A DNA stretch of 64,000 bases, taken from the NCBI GenBank assembly GCA_038184435.1, contig CP116227.1:806001-870000 (forward strand), given 5' to 3'. The translations under genes were made by a program, and so were the position numbers. Positions 7,228-15,393 of this stretch are shown here, in pieces (within the stretch, counting starts at the first letter, position 1; each line of letters starts with the position of its first letter). The notes beneath the pieces were generated by a model. It saw only the letters and a program-made list of their open reading frames with translations. It searched no databases and had not been told where the DNA came from. The stretch is from Nocardioides alkalitolerans (lineage in GTDB: Bacteria > Actinomycetota > Actinomycetes > Propionibacteriales > Nocardioidaceae).

Positions 7228-8840
7228 GGGGCACCTCCCTCGACCGACGGGGCAGCGGCGCCGACGCCTGGCTGGCGTTGTTGCTGCTGTTGCTGCTCCT
7301 GCTCCACGAGCACCGCCACGGGCTGCGCGACGGGACCGGCCGACGGCGTCGTGCCGCCGGTGATCTCGACCTGGCGCTGCGACTGGCGCTGACGGTGGCC
7401 GCCGCCGGGACCGGCGAGCACCCAGGTGTCCTTCGAGCCGCCGCCGCGGGACGAGTTGACGATCAGCTCGCCCTCGGCGAGCGCGACCCGCGTCAGGCCG
7501 CCGGGGAGCACCCAGACGCGCTGGCCGTCGTTGACGGCGAACGGGCGGAGGTCGACGTGGCGGGGCGCCATCTTCCCGCCGACGTACGTGGGCACCGTCG
7601 ACAGCTGCACCACCGGCTGCGCGATCCACGCCCGGGGGTCGTCGAGCACCTTGCCGCGCAGCTCGTCGAGCTCCGCGGCAGAAGCCCGCGGGCCGATGAC
7701 GATGCCCTTGCCGCCCGAGCCGTCGACCGGCTTGAGCACGAGCTCGTCGAGGCGGTCCATGACCTCCTCGCGGTGGTCCGGCTCGCCGCAACGCCACGTG
7801 TCGACGTTGCGCAGCACCGGCTCCTCGCCGATGTAGTAGCGGATCAGGTCGGGCATGTAGGTGTAGACCAGCTTGTCGTCGGCGACGCCGTTGCCGACCG
7901 CGTTCGCGAGCGTGACGTTGCCGGCGCGCGCCGCGTTGATCAGCCCGGGGCAGCCCAGCAACGAGTCGGCGCGGAACTGCACCGGGTCGAGGAACTCGTC
8001 GTCCACGCGGCGGTAGATCACGTGGACCTGCTCGAGGCCCTTGGTGGTGCGCATCATGACGCGGCCGCGGCGGCAGACCAGGTCGCGGCCCTCCACGAGC
8101 TCGACGCCCATGGTGCGCGCCAGCAGCGCGTGCTCGAAGTACGCCCCGTTGTAGACGCCCGGCGTCAGCACGACGACCGTCGGGTCGGTGACACCAGCCG
8201 GTGCCGCGGCGCGCAGCGCGGACAGGAGGCGCTGCGGGTAGGACGCGACCGGCCGGATCCGGTGCTGCGCGAAGGTCTCCGGGAGCGCGGACGAGATCGC
8301 CCGGCGGTTCGTCATCACGTAGGACACGCCCGAGGGCACCCGCACGTTGTCCTCGAGGACGCGGAACTCGCCCGCGTTGTCGCGCACCAGGTCGATGCCC
8401 GAGACCTGGATCCGCACGCCGTTCGGGGGCGTGAGCCCGGCGGCGGCCCGGTGGTAGTGCGACGACGTCGTGACGACCGAGCGGGGGATGACACCGTCCT
8501 CGAAGACGCGGCCCGCGTCGTACACGTCCTCGAGGAACATCTCGAGCACCTTGACGCGCTGCTGGACGCCCTTCTCGATGCGCGACCACGACTCCATCTC
8601 GATGACGCGCGGCAGGATGTCGAGCGGGAACGCGCGTTCCTCACCACCGATGTCGAAGGTGACGCCCTGGTCGAGGTAGGCCGTCGCGAGCGCGTCCACG
8701 CGGCTGCGGAGCTCCGGCTCCGTCATGTCGGCGAGCGAGTCGGACAGCTGCGCGTACGGCGCGCGGAGGCCGTCGTCGGCGAACATCTCGTCGAACGCCG
8801 GACCCGCCGCACCGGTGTATCCCTCGAACATGGCCGTCAT
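7221..8840 (-). CDS. Circularly permuted type 2 ATP-grasp protein
   Basis: A 539-aa ligase-like protein. Family hallmarks are PYAQLSDSLADM near the N-terminus, RVLEDNVRVPSGVSYV, HVIYRRVDDEFLDP and KPVDGSGGKGIVIG, the latter containing the nucleotide-binding loop. ATP-grasp enzymes form amide bonds through acyl-phosphate intermediates; here a peptide ligase role is predicted but not shown. The last ~60 residues are low complexity: an arginine/glutamine stretch (HRQRQSQRQ) and a run of Q residues (QEQQQQQQRQ). The start at 8840 is chosen because TAACGT lies 7 nt upstream. It heads a three-gene operon with overlapping reading frames. Confidence 0.88.
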   Translation of the reverse strand: MTAMFEGYTGAAGPAFDEMFADDGLRAPYAQLSDSLADMTEPELRSRVDALATAYLDQGVTFDIGGEERAFPLDILPRVIEMESWSRIEKGVQQRVKVLEMFLEDVYDAGRVFEDGVIPRSVVTTSSHYHRAAAGLTPPNGVRIQVSGIDLVRDNAGEFRVLEDNVRVPSGVSYVMTNRRAISSALPETFAQHRIRPVASYPQRLLSALRAAAPAGVTDPTVVVLTPGVYNGAYFEHALLARTMGVELVEGRDLVCRRGRVMMRTTKGLEQVHVIYRRVDDEFLDPVQFRADSLLGCPGLINAARAGNVTLANAVGNGVADDKLVYTYMPDLIRYYIGEEPVLRNVDTWRCGEPDHREEVMDRLDELVLKPVDGSGGKGIVIGPRASAAELDELRGKVLDDPRAWIAQPVVQLSTVPTYVGGKMAPRHVDLRPFAVNDGQRVWVLPGGLTRVALAEGELIVNSSRGGGSKDTWVLAGPGGGHRQRQSQRQVEITGGTTPSAGPVAQPVAVLVEQEQQQQQQRQPGVGAAAPSVEGGAPC

Positions 8841-8847
8841 GGAGCGG

Positions 8848-8853
8848 ACGTTA
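8848..8853 (-). promoter_or_regulatory. -10 box of leaderless promoter (ATP-grasp operon)
   Basis: TAACGT on the minus strand, 7 nt before the ATG at 8840. No convincing -35 hexamer is present; that position is occupied by an inverted repeat. Confidence 0.5.
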
Positions 8854-8862
8854 CCCAGGACC

Positions 8863-8880
8863 TGTAACACGGGTGTTGCA
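8863..8880. promoter_or_regulatory. Candidate operator: 18-bp inverted repeat
   Basis: TGTAACAC-GG-GTGTTGCA, with 7 of 8 positions paired, is centred where the -35 element of the ATP-grasp operon should be. This arrangement fits an activator or repressor site. The cognate regulator cannot be named. Confidence 0.4.
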
Positions 8881-8909
8881 GGACGCACCGGGAATCGTGC
8901 GGGAGCGGC

Positions 8910-9764
8910 TCAGGGCAGCGTCAGCACCTCGGCGCCGGTCGGCGTGACGAGCAGCGTGTGCTCGAACTGAGCCGTGCGGCGGCGGTCCTTCGTGACCGCG
9001 GTCCAGCCGTCCTCCCACATGTCGTGGTCGGGCGTGCCGAGCGTGAGCATCGGCTCGATGGTGAACGTCATGCCGACGCGGATCACGTCGTCGTAGTAGT
9101 CGCTGTCGTAGTGCGGGATGACCAGGCCCGAGTGGAAGTGCGTGCCGATGCCGTGGCCGGTGAAGTCCCGGACGACGCCGTAGCCGAACCGCGCCGCATA
9201 GGCCTCGATGACCCGCCCGATGACGTTGACCCGCCGCCCCGGCTTGACCGCCTTGATGCCCCGGTTCAGCGCCTCGCGCGTGCGCTCCACCAGCAGCGTC
9301 GACTCCTCGTCGACGTCGCCCGCCAGGAACGTCGCGTTCGTGTCGCCGTGCACGCCGTCGAGGTAGGCCGTGATGTCGATGTTCACGATGTCGCCGTCCT
9401 CCACCACGGTGGTGTCGGGGATGCCGTGGCAGATCACCTCGTTGATGCTGCTGCACAGCGACTTGGGGAACCCGCGGTAGCCCAACGTCGACGGGTAGGC
9501 GCCGTGGTCGCACAGGAACTCGTGACCGATGCGGTCGAGCTCGTCGGTGGTCACCCCGGGGCGTACGGCGCGCCCCACCTCCGCGAGGGCCTGCGCCGCC
9601 AGCCGCCCGGCCGCGCGCATCCGCTCGATGGTCTCCGCGTCCTTCACCTCGTCGCCCTCGAAGCGCTCGGGGACCGGACGCCCGACGTACTCCGGCCGCG
9701 GGATCGAGCGGGGCACCGGACGGACGGGGGAGACGGTGCCGGGGGTGAGCGGGGCGCGGGACAT
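8910..9764 (-). CDS. map: Type I methionine aminopeptidase
   Basis: A 284-aa metalloprotease that removes the initiator methionine from nascent proteins. The five metal ligands of the pita-bread fold are visible: Asp in DIVNIDITAYLDG, Asp in HGDTNATF, His in GHGIGTHFH, Glu in TIEPML and Glu in QFEHTLLV. The N-terminal extension of about 40 residues (PRSIPRPEYVGRP) carries the proline-rich segment known from actinobacterial MetAP1c-type enzymes. Start at 9764 because TAGAGT lies 7 nt upstream; the alternative GTG at 9773 would fall inside that promoter. Confidence 0.95.
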   Translation of the reverse strand: MSRAPLTPGTVSPVRPVPRSIPRPEYVGRPVPERFEGDEVKDAETIERMRAAGRLAAQALAEVGRAVRPGVTTDELDRIGHEFLCDHGAYPSTLGYRGFPKSLCSSINEVICHGIPDTTVVEDGDIVNIDITAYLDGVHGDTNATFLAGDVDEESTLLVERTREALNRGIKAVKPGRRVNVIGRVIEAYAARFGYGVVRDFTGHGIGTHFHSGLVIPHYDSDYYDDVIRVGMTFTIEPMLTLGTPDHDMWEDGWTAVTKDRRRTAQFEHTLLVTPTGAEVLTLP

Positions 9765-9771
9765 GACGCCC

Positions 9772-9777
9772 ACTCTA
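9772..9777 (-). promoter_or_regulatory. -10 box of leaderless promoter (map)
   Basis: TAGAGT followed by GGGCGTC and the ATG at 9764, the same arrangement as before the DUF222-HNH gene. Confidence 0.6.
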
Positions 9778-9806
9778 GGGACGCGGGGCCGGGGGGCGTG
9801 CGTGGC

Positions 9807-10229
9807 TCAGCCGCGGCGCACGGCGCGGGTGAACAGCGTGAGGAGCACCCGGGCCACGCCGGCCAGGGCGAGGCCCTCGACGACGGGGAGCCGGCGCGAG
9901 GCGTGGAGCGTCCAGGCCACCTCGGTGCTGGTGACACTGCGCTCGGTCAGCCGCACGGTGCCGCCGTAGCTGCGGAACGGCACGCCGCCGAGGGCGACGT
10001 AGGACAGCGAGCGTCCCGGCTCGACGGCGGTGACGCGCTCGACGATCGCTGGCGCCGGGCCGCTCTTGATGCGCCGCACCGCGCCGACGCCGCCGGGCTC
10101 CTCGGCACCGCTGTCGTCGACGGTGACCCGCAGACCGGGCCCCCACTGCTCGATGGCGGTGTGGTCGGCGAGCGCGGCCCAGACGACACCGATCGGCTTG
10201 TCGACGACGGTCCTGGCGGTGGTCTCCAC
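9807..10229 (-). CDS. SRPBCC (START-like) family protein
   Basis: A 140-aa protein of the SRPBCC / polyketide-cyclase-like fold, a hydrophobic ligand pocket. The typical beginning (METTARTVVDKPIGVVWAALAD followed by WGPG) and the sequence GGVGAVRRIKSGPA correspond to the first strand-helix unit and the next strands. The C-terminal amphipathic helix (EGLALAGVARVLLTLFTRAVR) closes the pocket. Ligand unknown. GTG start at 10229 has GAGGAG 5-6 nt upstream. It stands alone between map on the same strand and a divergent small gene. Confidence 0.75.
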   Translation of the reverse strand: METTARTVVDKPIGVVWAALADHTAIEQWGPGLRVTVDDSGAEEPGGVGAVRRIKSGPAPAIVERVTAVEPGRSLSYVALGGVPFRSYGGTVRLTERSVTSTEVAWTLHASRRLPVVEGLALAGVARVLLTLFTRAVRRG

Positions 10230-10274
10230 GGGTGCTCCTCGGGTGGCTGGCGGGTGTGCAGTCGGGGGCGGGAG

Positions 10275-10280
10275 TAGCGT
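10275..10280 (+). promoter_or_regulatory. -10 box of leaderless promoter (small SPOR-like gene)
   Basis: TAGCGT, 6 nt before the ATG at 10287. Confidence 0.5.
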
Positions 10281-10286
10281 GTCGTC

Positions 10287-10478
10287 ATGACGAGCCGACT
10301 CTCCGACAACACGCCCGACGACTGGTGGTTCTGCCTCAAGCACCACACGGTCGAGCCGCGCAGCGGGTGCAAGAACAAGGACCGGCTCGGACCCTACGCG
10401 ACCCGCGAGGAGGCGTCCCACGCCCTCGAGAAGGTCGAGGAGCGCAACGAGGAGTGGGAGGGCGAGAGCTCGTCGTGA
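10287..10478 (+). CDS. Small conserved actinobacterial protein, SPOR-like
   Basis: A 63-aa protein with the pattern WWFCLKHHTVEP, then GCKNKDRLGPYATREEASHALEKVEERNEEW. Small actinobacterial proteins with this pattern are commonly described as SPOR-domain-like, because the GPYATREEA segment resembles the SPOR peptidoglycan-binding motif; real peptidoglycan binding is not shown. Two cysteines (CLKHH and GCKNKD) with nearby histidines could bind a metal. The ATG follows a -10 box directly, indicating a leaderless mRNA. Confidence 0.7.
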   Translation: MTSRLSDNTPDDWWFCLKHHTVEPRSGCKNKDRLGPYATREEASHALEKVEERNEEWEGESSS

Positions 10479-10483
10479 GTCGC

Positions 10484-10518
10484 GGCCCCGGCGTTGCGTT
10501 CTCCGGGGCGCTGGGGCC
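10484..10518. terminator. Bidirectional hairpin terminator
   Basis: 10-bp stem GGCCCCGGCG/CGCTGGGGCC (one G-U pair) with a 15-nt loop, between the convergent SPOR-like gene and panB. Confidence 0.45.
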
Positions 10519-10536
10519 ACGACCTTGGGTGAGCAG

Positions 10537-11394
10537 TCAGAACGTGTGCTCAGGCCCCGGGAAGGTCCCGCCGCGCACCTCGTCGACGTACGCCCGCGCG
10601 CCGTCGGCCAGCACCGACCGCACGTCGGCGAACTGCTTCACGAAGCGCGGCATGCGCCCCGTGCGGAGGCCGAAGGCGTCCTGCCAGACGAGCACCTGGG
10701 CGTCGCACTCGACGCCCGCACCGATCCCGACGGTGGGGATCGCCAGCTCCTTGGTGACCTGGGCGGCGACGTCACCCGGCACCATCTCCATGACCACGGC
10801 GAAGGCGCCCGCGTCGGCGACCGCGCGGGCGTCGCGGAGGATCCGCTCCGCGGCGTCGCCGCGTCCCTGTACCCGGTAGCCGCCGAGGGTGTGCTCCGAC
10901 TGCGGGGTGAAACCGATGTGGGCGCAGACGGGGATGCCGCCGAGGGTCAGCTTCTCGATGGTCGCGGCCATCTCGGCGCCGCCCTCGAGCTTCACCGCGT
11001 GGGCGCCGCCCTCCTTCATGAAGCGGACGGCCGTCAGGTACGCCTGCTCCGGGCTCGCCTGGTAGGAGCCGAACGGCAGGTCGCCGAGCACCAGGGCGCG
11101 GCGGGCGGAGCGCGCGACGGCGCGCGTCAGCGGGATCAGCTCGTCCACGGTCACCGGCAGCGAGGTCTCGTTGCCGAGCACGTTGTTGGAGGCGCTGTCA
11201 CCGACGAGCAGGACCTCGACCCCGGCCTCGTCGAAGACCTGCGCGGTGTACACGTCGTAGGACGTCAGCATCGTCCACCGCTCGCCGCGCTCCTTCATCT
11301 CGCGCAGGTGGTGGGTGCGGATCCGCTTGGGTGCCGCGGCGGGCGTGCTGCCGGCCTGCGGCCCCGACCCGTAGGGGCTGGGCTGCTCACTCAT
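10537..11394 (-). CDS. panB: 3-methyl-2-oxobutanoate hydroxymethyltransferase (ketopantoate hydroxymethyltransferase)
   Basis: A 285-aa enzyme of pantothenate/CoA synthesis that adds a hydroxymethyl group from 5,10-methylene-tetrahydrofolate to 2-oxoisovalerate. Diagnostic segments are TMLTSYDVYTAQVFDEAGVEVLLVGDS (metal-binding Asp), DLPFGSYQ, AVKLEGG, CAHIGFTPQS and PTVGIGAGVECDAQVLVWQD. The first ~22 residues are a variable, glycine/proline-rich extension. AAGGA lies 8 nt before the ATG. No other pan gene is adjacent, so this is a single-gene unit. Confidence 0.95.
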   Translation of the reverse strand: MSEQPSPYGSGPQAGSTPAAAPKRIRTHHLREMKERGERWTMLTSYDVYTAQVFDEAGVEVLLVGDSASNNVLGNETSLPVTVDELIPLTRAVARSARRALVLGDLPFGSYQASPEQAYLTAVRFMKEGGAHAVKLEGGAEMAATIEKLTLGGIPVCAHIGFTPQSEHTLGGYRVQGRGDAAERILRDARAVADAGAFAVVMEMVPGDVAAQVTKELAIPTVGIGAGVECDAQVLVWQDAFGLRTGRMPRFVKQFADVRSVLADGARAYVDEVRGGTFPGPEHTF

Positions 11395-11535
11395 CGTCGA
11401 GTTCCTTGCTGTGTGCTCTCGCGGCTCCCTGCTGGAGTCCCCGGACCGCGACCAGCGTAGGACGGACCCCCGGGTACGGCGCTGTGGTGCCCGTCACGGA
11501 GCGCTCCGCCGTCCGGTGCGTGACACGATGGGACG

Positions 11536-11790
11536 GTGACCTCGGTGCTGGCCCGCTACGGACGCACGCTCGCCCGCGTGCAGTCCGCCCCGACCTGGCT
11601 GCTGGTCGTCTTCGTCGTCACGGTGGCGCTGCTCCCGCTGTCGACCCCCGTGCAGGTCGGCGTGCTCGTCTTCGTCGTCCTGTTCTTCTGGCTCCCGCTG
11701 GCGGTCGTGCTCCGACGGGAGTTCCGGCGCGGCTACGACCAGGAGGGCGCCCGCCAGCGGTTGCGGGACCTCGAGCGCCGGGAGCGCTGA
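11536..11790 (+). CDS. Small membrane protein of unknown function
   Basis: An 84-aa protein beginning with GTG. Residues ~22-37 and ~42-58 form two hydrophobic segments (LLVVFVVTVALLP and VGVLVFVVLFFWLPLAVVL), followed by a strongly charged C-terminal tail (RREFRRGYDQ, RQRLRDLERRER), likely cytoplasmic. I do not recognise the family. CACGAT lies 6 nt before the start and may act as a -10 box. Confidence 0.55.
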   Translation: MTSVLARYGRTLARVQSAPTWLLVVFVVTVALLPLSTPVQVGVLVFVVLFFWLPLAVVLRREFRRGYDQEGARQRLRDLERRER

Positions 11791-11831
11791 GCCCGGGCTC
11801 CGCTGCGTTCGCGGAATAGCCGTCGGCGGCG

Positions 11832-11837
11832 TACGGT
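11832..11837 (+). promoter_or_regulatory. -10 box of the copper operon
   Basis: TACGGT lies 13 nt upstream of the CsoR-type operator, so the operator covers the transcription start region, a position that suits repression. The -35 is not clear. Confidence 0.4.
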
Positions 11838-11849
11838 TGCGTCGACGAC

Positions 11850-11866
11850 ATACCCCCAGGGGGTAT
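11850..11866. promoter_or_regulatory. CsoR-type copper operator
   Basis: ATACCCCCAGGGGGTAT, a perfect palindrome around one central base, matching the known CsoR box (TACCCC...GGGGTA). It lies 24 nt before the copZ start and upstream of a cassette that encodes CsoR itself, so autoregulation with release by Cu(I) is inferred. Confidence 0.85.
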
Positions 11867-11889
11867 CCGACGACAACAGCGGAGTTCTG

Positions 11890-12099
11890 ATGACGACGAC
11901 CGAGTTCCAGGTGACGGGCATGACCTGCGGCCACTGCGAGGCCGCCGTGCGCGAGGAGGTCGGCCAGGTCGCCGGCGTCGAGTCCCTCGAGGTGAGCGCC
12001 GAGACCGGCCGCCTCGTGGTCACCTCGTCCGCGCCCGTCGACGAGGCCGCCGTGGTGGCGGCGGTCGACGAGGCCGGGTACGTCGCGGCGCGCGCCTGA
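11890..12099 (+). CDS. copZ: Copper chaperone / heavy-metal-associated domain protein
   Basis: A 69-aa ferredoxin-like HMA domain with the Cu(I)-binding motif GMTCGHC at residues 10-16. It would carry Cu(I) in the cytoplasm to the CopA ATPase encoded two genes downstream. GGAG stands 5 nt before the ATG. The stop overlaps the next start (TGATG), so translation is coupled. First gene of the copper operon, just behind the CsoR operator. Confidence 0.92.
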   Translation: MTTTEFQVTGMTCGHCEAAVREEVGQVAGVESLEVSAETGRLVVTSSAPVDEAAVVAAVDEAGYVAARA

Positions 12100-13091
12100 T
12101 GCGCACCGCCCCGCGTCTCGCCGCGTTCGGCGCCGGGCTGCTCGTCGTGCTCGGTGGCTCCTACGCCGTGGGTGCGACCGTGGTGCCGGCGTCGGTCGTC
12201 GAGGCGTGGGGCGAGCGTGCCCCCAGCGGGCACGACGACCAGCACGGCACCGGCGGCACCGACGGCACCGACAGCCACGGCGGCCACGGCGACCACGGCG
12301 AGACCGCCGTCGGCGGCCTCGCCGCCGCGGCCAACGGCTACGAGCTCACCGACCTCGCCGCCCCCACCGCGCCCGGCACGCCGGGCACCCTGGGCTTCCG
12401 GCTGCTCGGCCCCGACGGCGCGCCGCTGGCCGACTACGACGAGAGCCACGAGCGCGACCTCCACCTGGTCGTCGTGCGCACGGACGGGCAGGGGTTCCGC
12501 CACGTGCACCCCACGCTCGCCGCCGACGGCACCTGGTCGCTGCCCTGGACCTGGGACACCGCCGGCAGCTACCGCGTCATCGCGGACTTCGTCCCGGCGG
12601 GCGGGGAGACCACCACCCTCGGCGCGACCGTCGAGGTCGGCGGCGAGGTCGTGCCCTCCCGCCCCCTCGGGGAGGTGCGGACGGCGCGGGTCGGCAGCCT
12701 CGTCGTACGGCTGGAGGGGGACCTCACCGTCGGCGGGTCCGGCGGCGAGCTCGTCGCCCACGTCGAGCGGGACGGGGAGCCGGTGACGACGCTGGAGCCC
12801 TACCTCGGCGCCTTCGGGCACCTCGTGGCGCTGCGGCAGTCGGACCTCGGCTACCTCCACGTGCACCCCGAGGGCGACGCGCCGGCGCCCGACGACCGCG
12901 CCGGGCCGGACATCGCCTTCCACGCGACCGCGCCGACCGCGGGCCGCTACCTGCTCTACCTCGACGTCGTCGTCGACGGGCAGGTCCACACGGCGCCGTT
13001 CGTTCTCGACGCCGGGGCGGGCGAGCACGACACCGGCGAGCACGACAGCGACCACGGGGGAGAGGAGCACGGGCATGACCACCAGCACTGA
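12099..13091 (+). CDS. Membrane-anchored His-rich protein of the copper operon
   Basis: A 330-aa protein with an N-terminal hydrophobic segment (LAAFGAGLLVVLGGSYAVGATVV) that is either an uncleaved anchor or a signal peptide. A His/Asp/Gly-rich linker follows (DDQHGTGGTDGTDSHGGHGDHG, about residues 45-70), then two beta-rich domains each containing an HVHP motif (FRHVHPTL and YLHVHPEG), and a His-rich tail (HDHQH). The layout suggests extracytoplasmic copper binding. Actinobacteria often have such a gene between copZ and copA; a precise function is not established. Its end overlaps the start of copA by 17 nt. Confidence 0.75.
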   Translation: MRTAPRLAAFGAGLLVVLGGSYAVGATVVPASVVEAWGERAPSGHDDQHGTGGTDGTDSHGGHGDHGETAVGGLAAAANGYELTDLAAPTAPGTPGTLGFRLLGPDGAPLADYDESHERDLHLVVVRTDGQGFRHVHPTLAADGTWSLPWTWDTAGSYRVIADFVPAGGETTTLGATVEVGGEVVPSRPLGEVRTARVGSLVVRLEGDLTVGGSGGELVAHVERDGEPVTTLEPYLGAFGHLVALRQSDLGYLHVHPEGDAPAPDDRAGPDIAFHATAPTAGRYLLYLDVVVDGQVHTAPFVLDAGAGEHDTGEHDSDHGGEEHGHDHQH

Positions 13092-15393
13092 GCCGCGCAC
13101 GGACGCGCCACTGGAGGACGTCGAGCTGCTCATCGGCGGCATGACGTGCGCCTCCTGCGCGATGCGCGTCGAGAAGAAGCTCAACAAGCTGGACGGCGTC
13201 GAGGCGAGCGTCAACTACGCGACGGAGAAGGCGCGGGTGCGCGTGCCGGAGGGCTACGACCCGGCGCTGCTCATCGCGGAGGTCGAGCGCACCGGGTACT
13301 CGGCCGAGCTGCCCCCGCCCCCGGCGGCGCCCGCCGCGTCCGGCGGCGACGCGACGGCCGACCCCGGTACGGCGCGCGCCGACGCCGAGCTGCACGCCCT
13401 GCGCGACCGGCTCGTCGGGTCGGGCGTGCTCGCCGTGCCGGTCATCGCCCTCACGATGGTGCCGGCGTGGCAGTTCACCTACTGGCAGTGGCTCTCCTTG
13501 GCGCTCGCCTGGCCCGTCGTCGTGTGGGGGGCGTGGCCGTTCCACCGCGCCGCGTTCACGAACGCCCGGCACGGCGCCGCCACCATGGACACCCTCATCT
13601 CGGTCGGCACGCTGTCGGCGCTCGCCTGGTCGGTCTACGCGCTCTTCTGGGGATCGGCCGGCGAGCCCGGGATGACCCACGGCTTCGAGCTCACCGTCGC
13701 CCCGGGCGACGGCTCGGCCAACGTCTACCTCGAGGTGGCCGCCGGCGTGACGGCCTTCGTGCTGGCCGGTCGCTACGCCGAGAAGCGGTCGAAGCGCCGC
13801 GCCGGAGCGGCCCTGCGCGCCCTGCTCGAGCTCGGCGCGAAGGACGTCGCCCGGCTGCGCGACGGTCGCGAGGAGCGCGTGCCGGTCGAGGACCTCGCCG
13901 TGGGGGACCTCTTCGTCGTGCGCCCCGGTGAGAAGATCGCCGCCGACGGCGAGGTGGTCGAGGGCGCCTCGGCCGTGGACGCCTCGATGCTGACGGGTGA
14001 GTCCCTGCCCGTCGACGTCGCGGTCGGCGACGCCGTGACCGGCGGCTGCGTCAACACCAGCGGCCGGCTCGTGGTGCGGGTCGAGCGTCTCGGTGCCGAC
14101 TCCCGCCTCGCGCAGATGGCGCGGCTCGTGGAGGACGCGCAGTCCGGCAAGGCCGAGGTGCAGCGCCTCGCCGACCGGGTCTCGGCCGTCTTCGTGCCCG
14201 TCGTCATGGCGATCGCCGTGGCGACGCTCGGCGTGTGGTGGGGGGCGGGGTTCCCGCTCGAGGCCGCGTTCACGGCCGCGGTGGCGGTGCTCATCATCGC
14301 CTGCCCGTGCGCCCTCGGCCTGGCGACGCCCACCGCGCTCCTCGTCGGCACCGGCCGCGGGGCCCAGCTGGGCATCCTCATCAAGGGCCCGGAGGTGCTC
14401 GAGTCCACGCGTCGCGTGGACACCGTCGTGCTCGACAAGACCGGCACCGTCACCACCGGCACCATGACGCTCGTCGACGTGCTGCCCGGCGCCGGGGAGG
14501 ACCGCGACGAGCTGCTCCGTCTCGCCGGGGCGCTGGAGACGGGGTCCGAGCACCCCATCGCCCGGGCGGTCGTGGCGGGCGCGGGCAAGGCCTGGCCGCT
14601 GCCGCCGGTCACCGGCTTCCGCTCCGCCGAGGGACGGGGCGTGCAGGGCGAGGTCGAGGGGCGCACCGTGCTCGTCGGGCGCCCGGGGTACGTCGCGGAC
14701 GCCGGGCTCGCCGTACCCGCGGAGCTGTCCGAGGCGATCGCCACGGCGGGTGCGGCCGGACGCACGGCGGTCGTCGTCGGCTGGGACGGTCGGGTGCGCG
14801 GCGTGCTCGCCGTGGCCGACGAGGTGAAGCCGACGAGCGCCGAGGCGGTCGCCGCGTTGCGTGACCTCGGGCTCCGGCCCGTGCTGCTCACCGGTGACCA
14901 CCGGGCCGTGGCCGAGCGCGTGGCCGCCGAGGTCGGGATCGACCAGCCGGGGGACGAGGTCGTCGCCGAGGTGCTGCCCGCCGAGAAGGTCGACGTGGTG
15001 CGTCGCCTCCAGGCCGAGGGCCGGGTCGTCGCCATGGTCGGCGACGGCGTCAACGACGCCGCCGCGCTCGCGCAGGCCGACCTCGGGCTCGCGATGGGGA
15101 CCGGCACCGACGTCGCCATCGAGGCGGCCGACGTCACGCTGGTGCGCGGCGACCTGCGGTCGGCGGCCGACGCCGTGCGGCTCGCGCGCCGCACGCTCGG
15201 CACGATCAAGGGCAACCTGTTCTGGGCGTTCGGCTACAACGTCGCCGCCATCCCGCTCGCGGCCCTCGGGCTGCTCAACCCCATGCTCGCCGGCGCGGCG
15301 ATGGCGTTCTCGAGCGTCTTCGTCGTCGGCAACAGCCTGCGGCTCCGCACCTTCGCGGCCCGCACCAGCACTCCCGGGAGGACGACCGCATGA
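13075..15393 (+). CDS. copA: Copper-translocating P1B-type ATPase
   Basis: A 772-aa heavy-metal exporting ATPase. In order: N-terminal HMA domain with GMTCASC (residues 22-28), membrane segments, actuator motif TGES (307-310), the CPC transmembrane metal site (410-412, in ACPCALGLATPTAL), the phosphorylated Asp in DKTGT (D454), the SEHPIA nucleotide-domain motif and GDGVND (656-661). The CPC motif with downstream YN and M/S residues places it in the Cu(I) (P1B-1) group by family knowledge. It would pump Cu(I) out of the cytoplasm using CopZ as donor. Start overlaps the previous gene; its end overlaps csoR (ATGA). Confidence 0.95.
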   Translation: MTTSTEPRTDAPLEDVELLIGGMTCASCAMRVEKKLNKLDGVEASVNYATEKARVRVPEGYDPALLIAEVERTGYSAELPPPPAAPAASGGDATADPGTARADAELHALRDRLVGSGVLAVPVIALTMVPAWQFTYWQWLSLALAWPVVVWGAWPFHRAAFTNARHGAATMDTLISVGTLSALAWSVYALFWGSAGEPGMTHGFELTVAPGDGSANVYLEVAAGVTAFVLAGRYAEKRSKRRAGAALRALLELGAKDVARLRDGREERVPVEDLAVGDLFVVRPGEKIAADGEVVEGASAVDASMLTGESLPVDVAVGDAVTGGCVNTSGRLVVRVERLGADSRLAQMARLVEDAQSGKAEVQRLADRVSAVFVPVVMAIAVATLGVWWGAGFPLEAAFTAAVAVLIIACPCALGLATPTALLVGTGRGAQLGILIKGPEVLESTRRVDTVVLDKTGTVTTGTMTLVDVLPGAGEDRDELLRLAGALETGSEHPIARAVVAGAGKAWPLPPVTGFRSAEGRGVQGEVEGRTVLVGRPGYVADAGLAVPAELSEAIATAGAAGRTAVVVGWDGRVRGVLAVADEVKPTSAEAVAALRDLGLRPVLLTGDHRAVAERVAAEVGIDQPGDEVVAEVLPAEKVDVVRRLQAEGRVVAMVGDGVNDAAALAQADLGLAMGTGTDVAIEAADVTLVRGDLRSAADAVRLARRTLGTIKGNLFWAFGYNVAAIPLAALGLLNPMLAGAAMAFSSVFVVGNSLRLRTFAARTSTPGRTTA

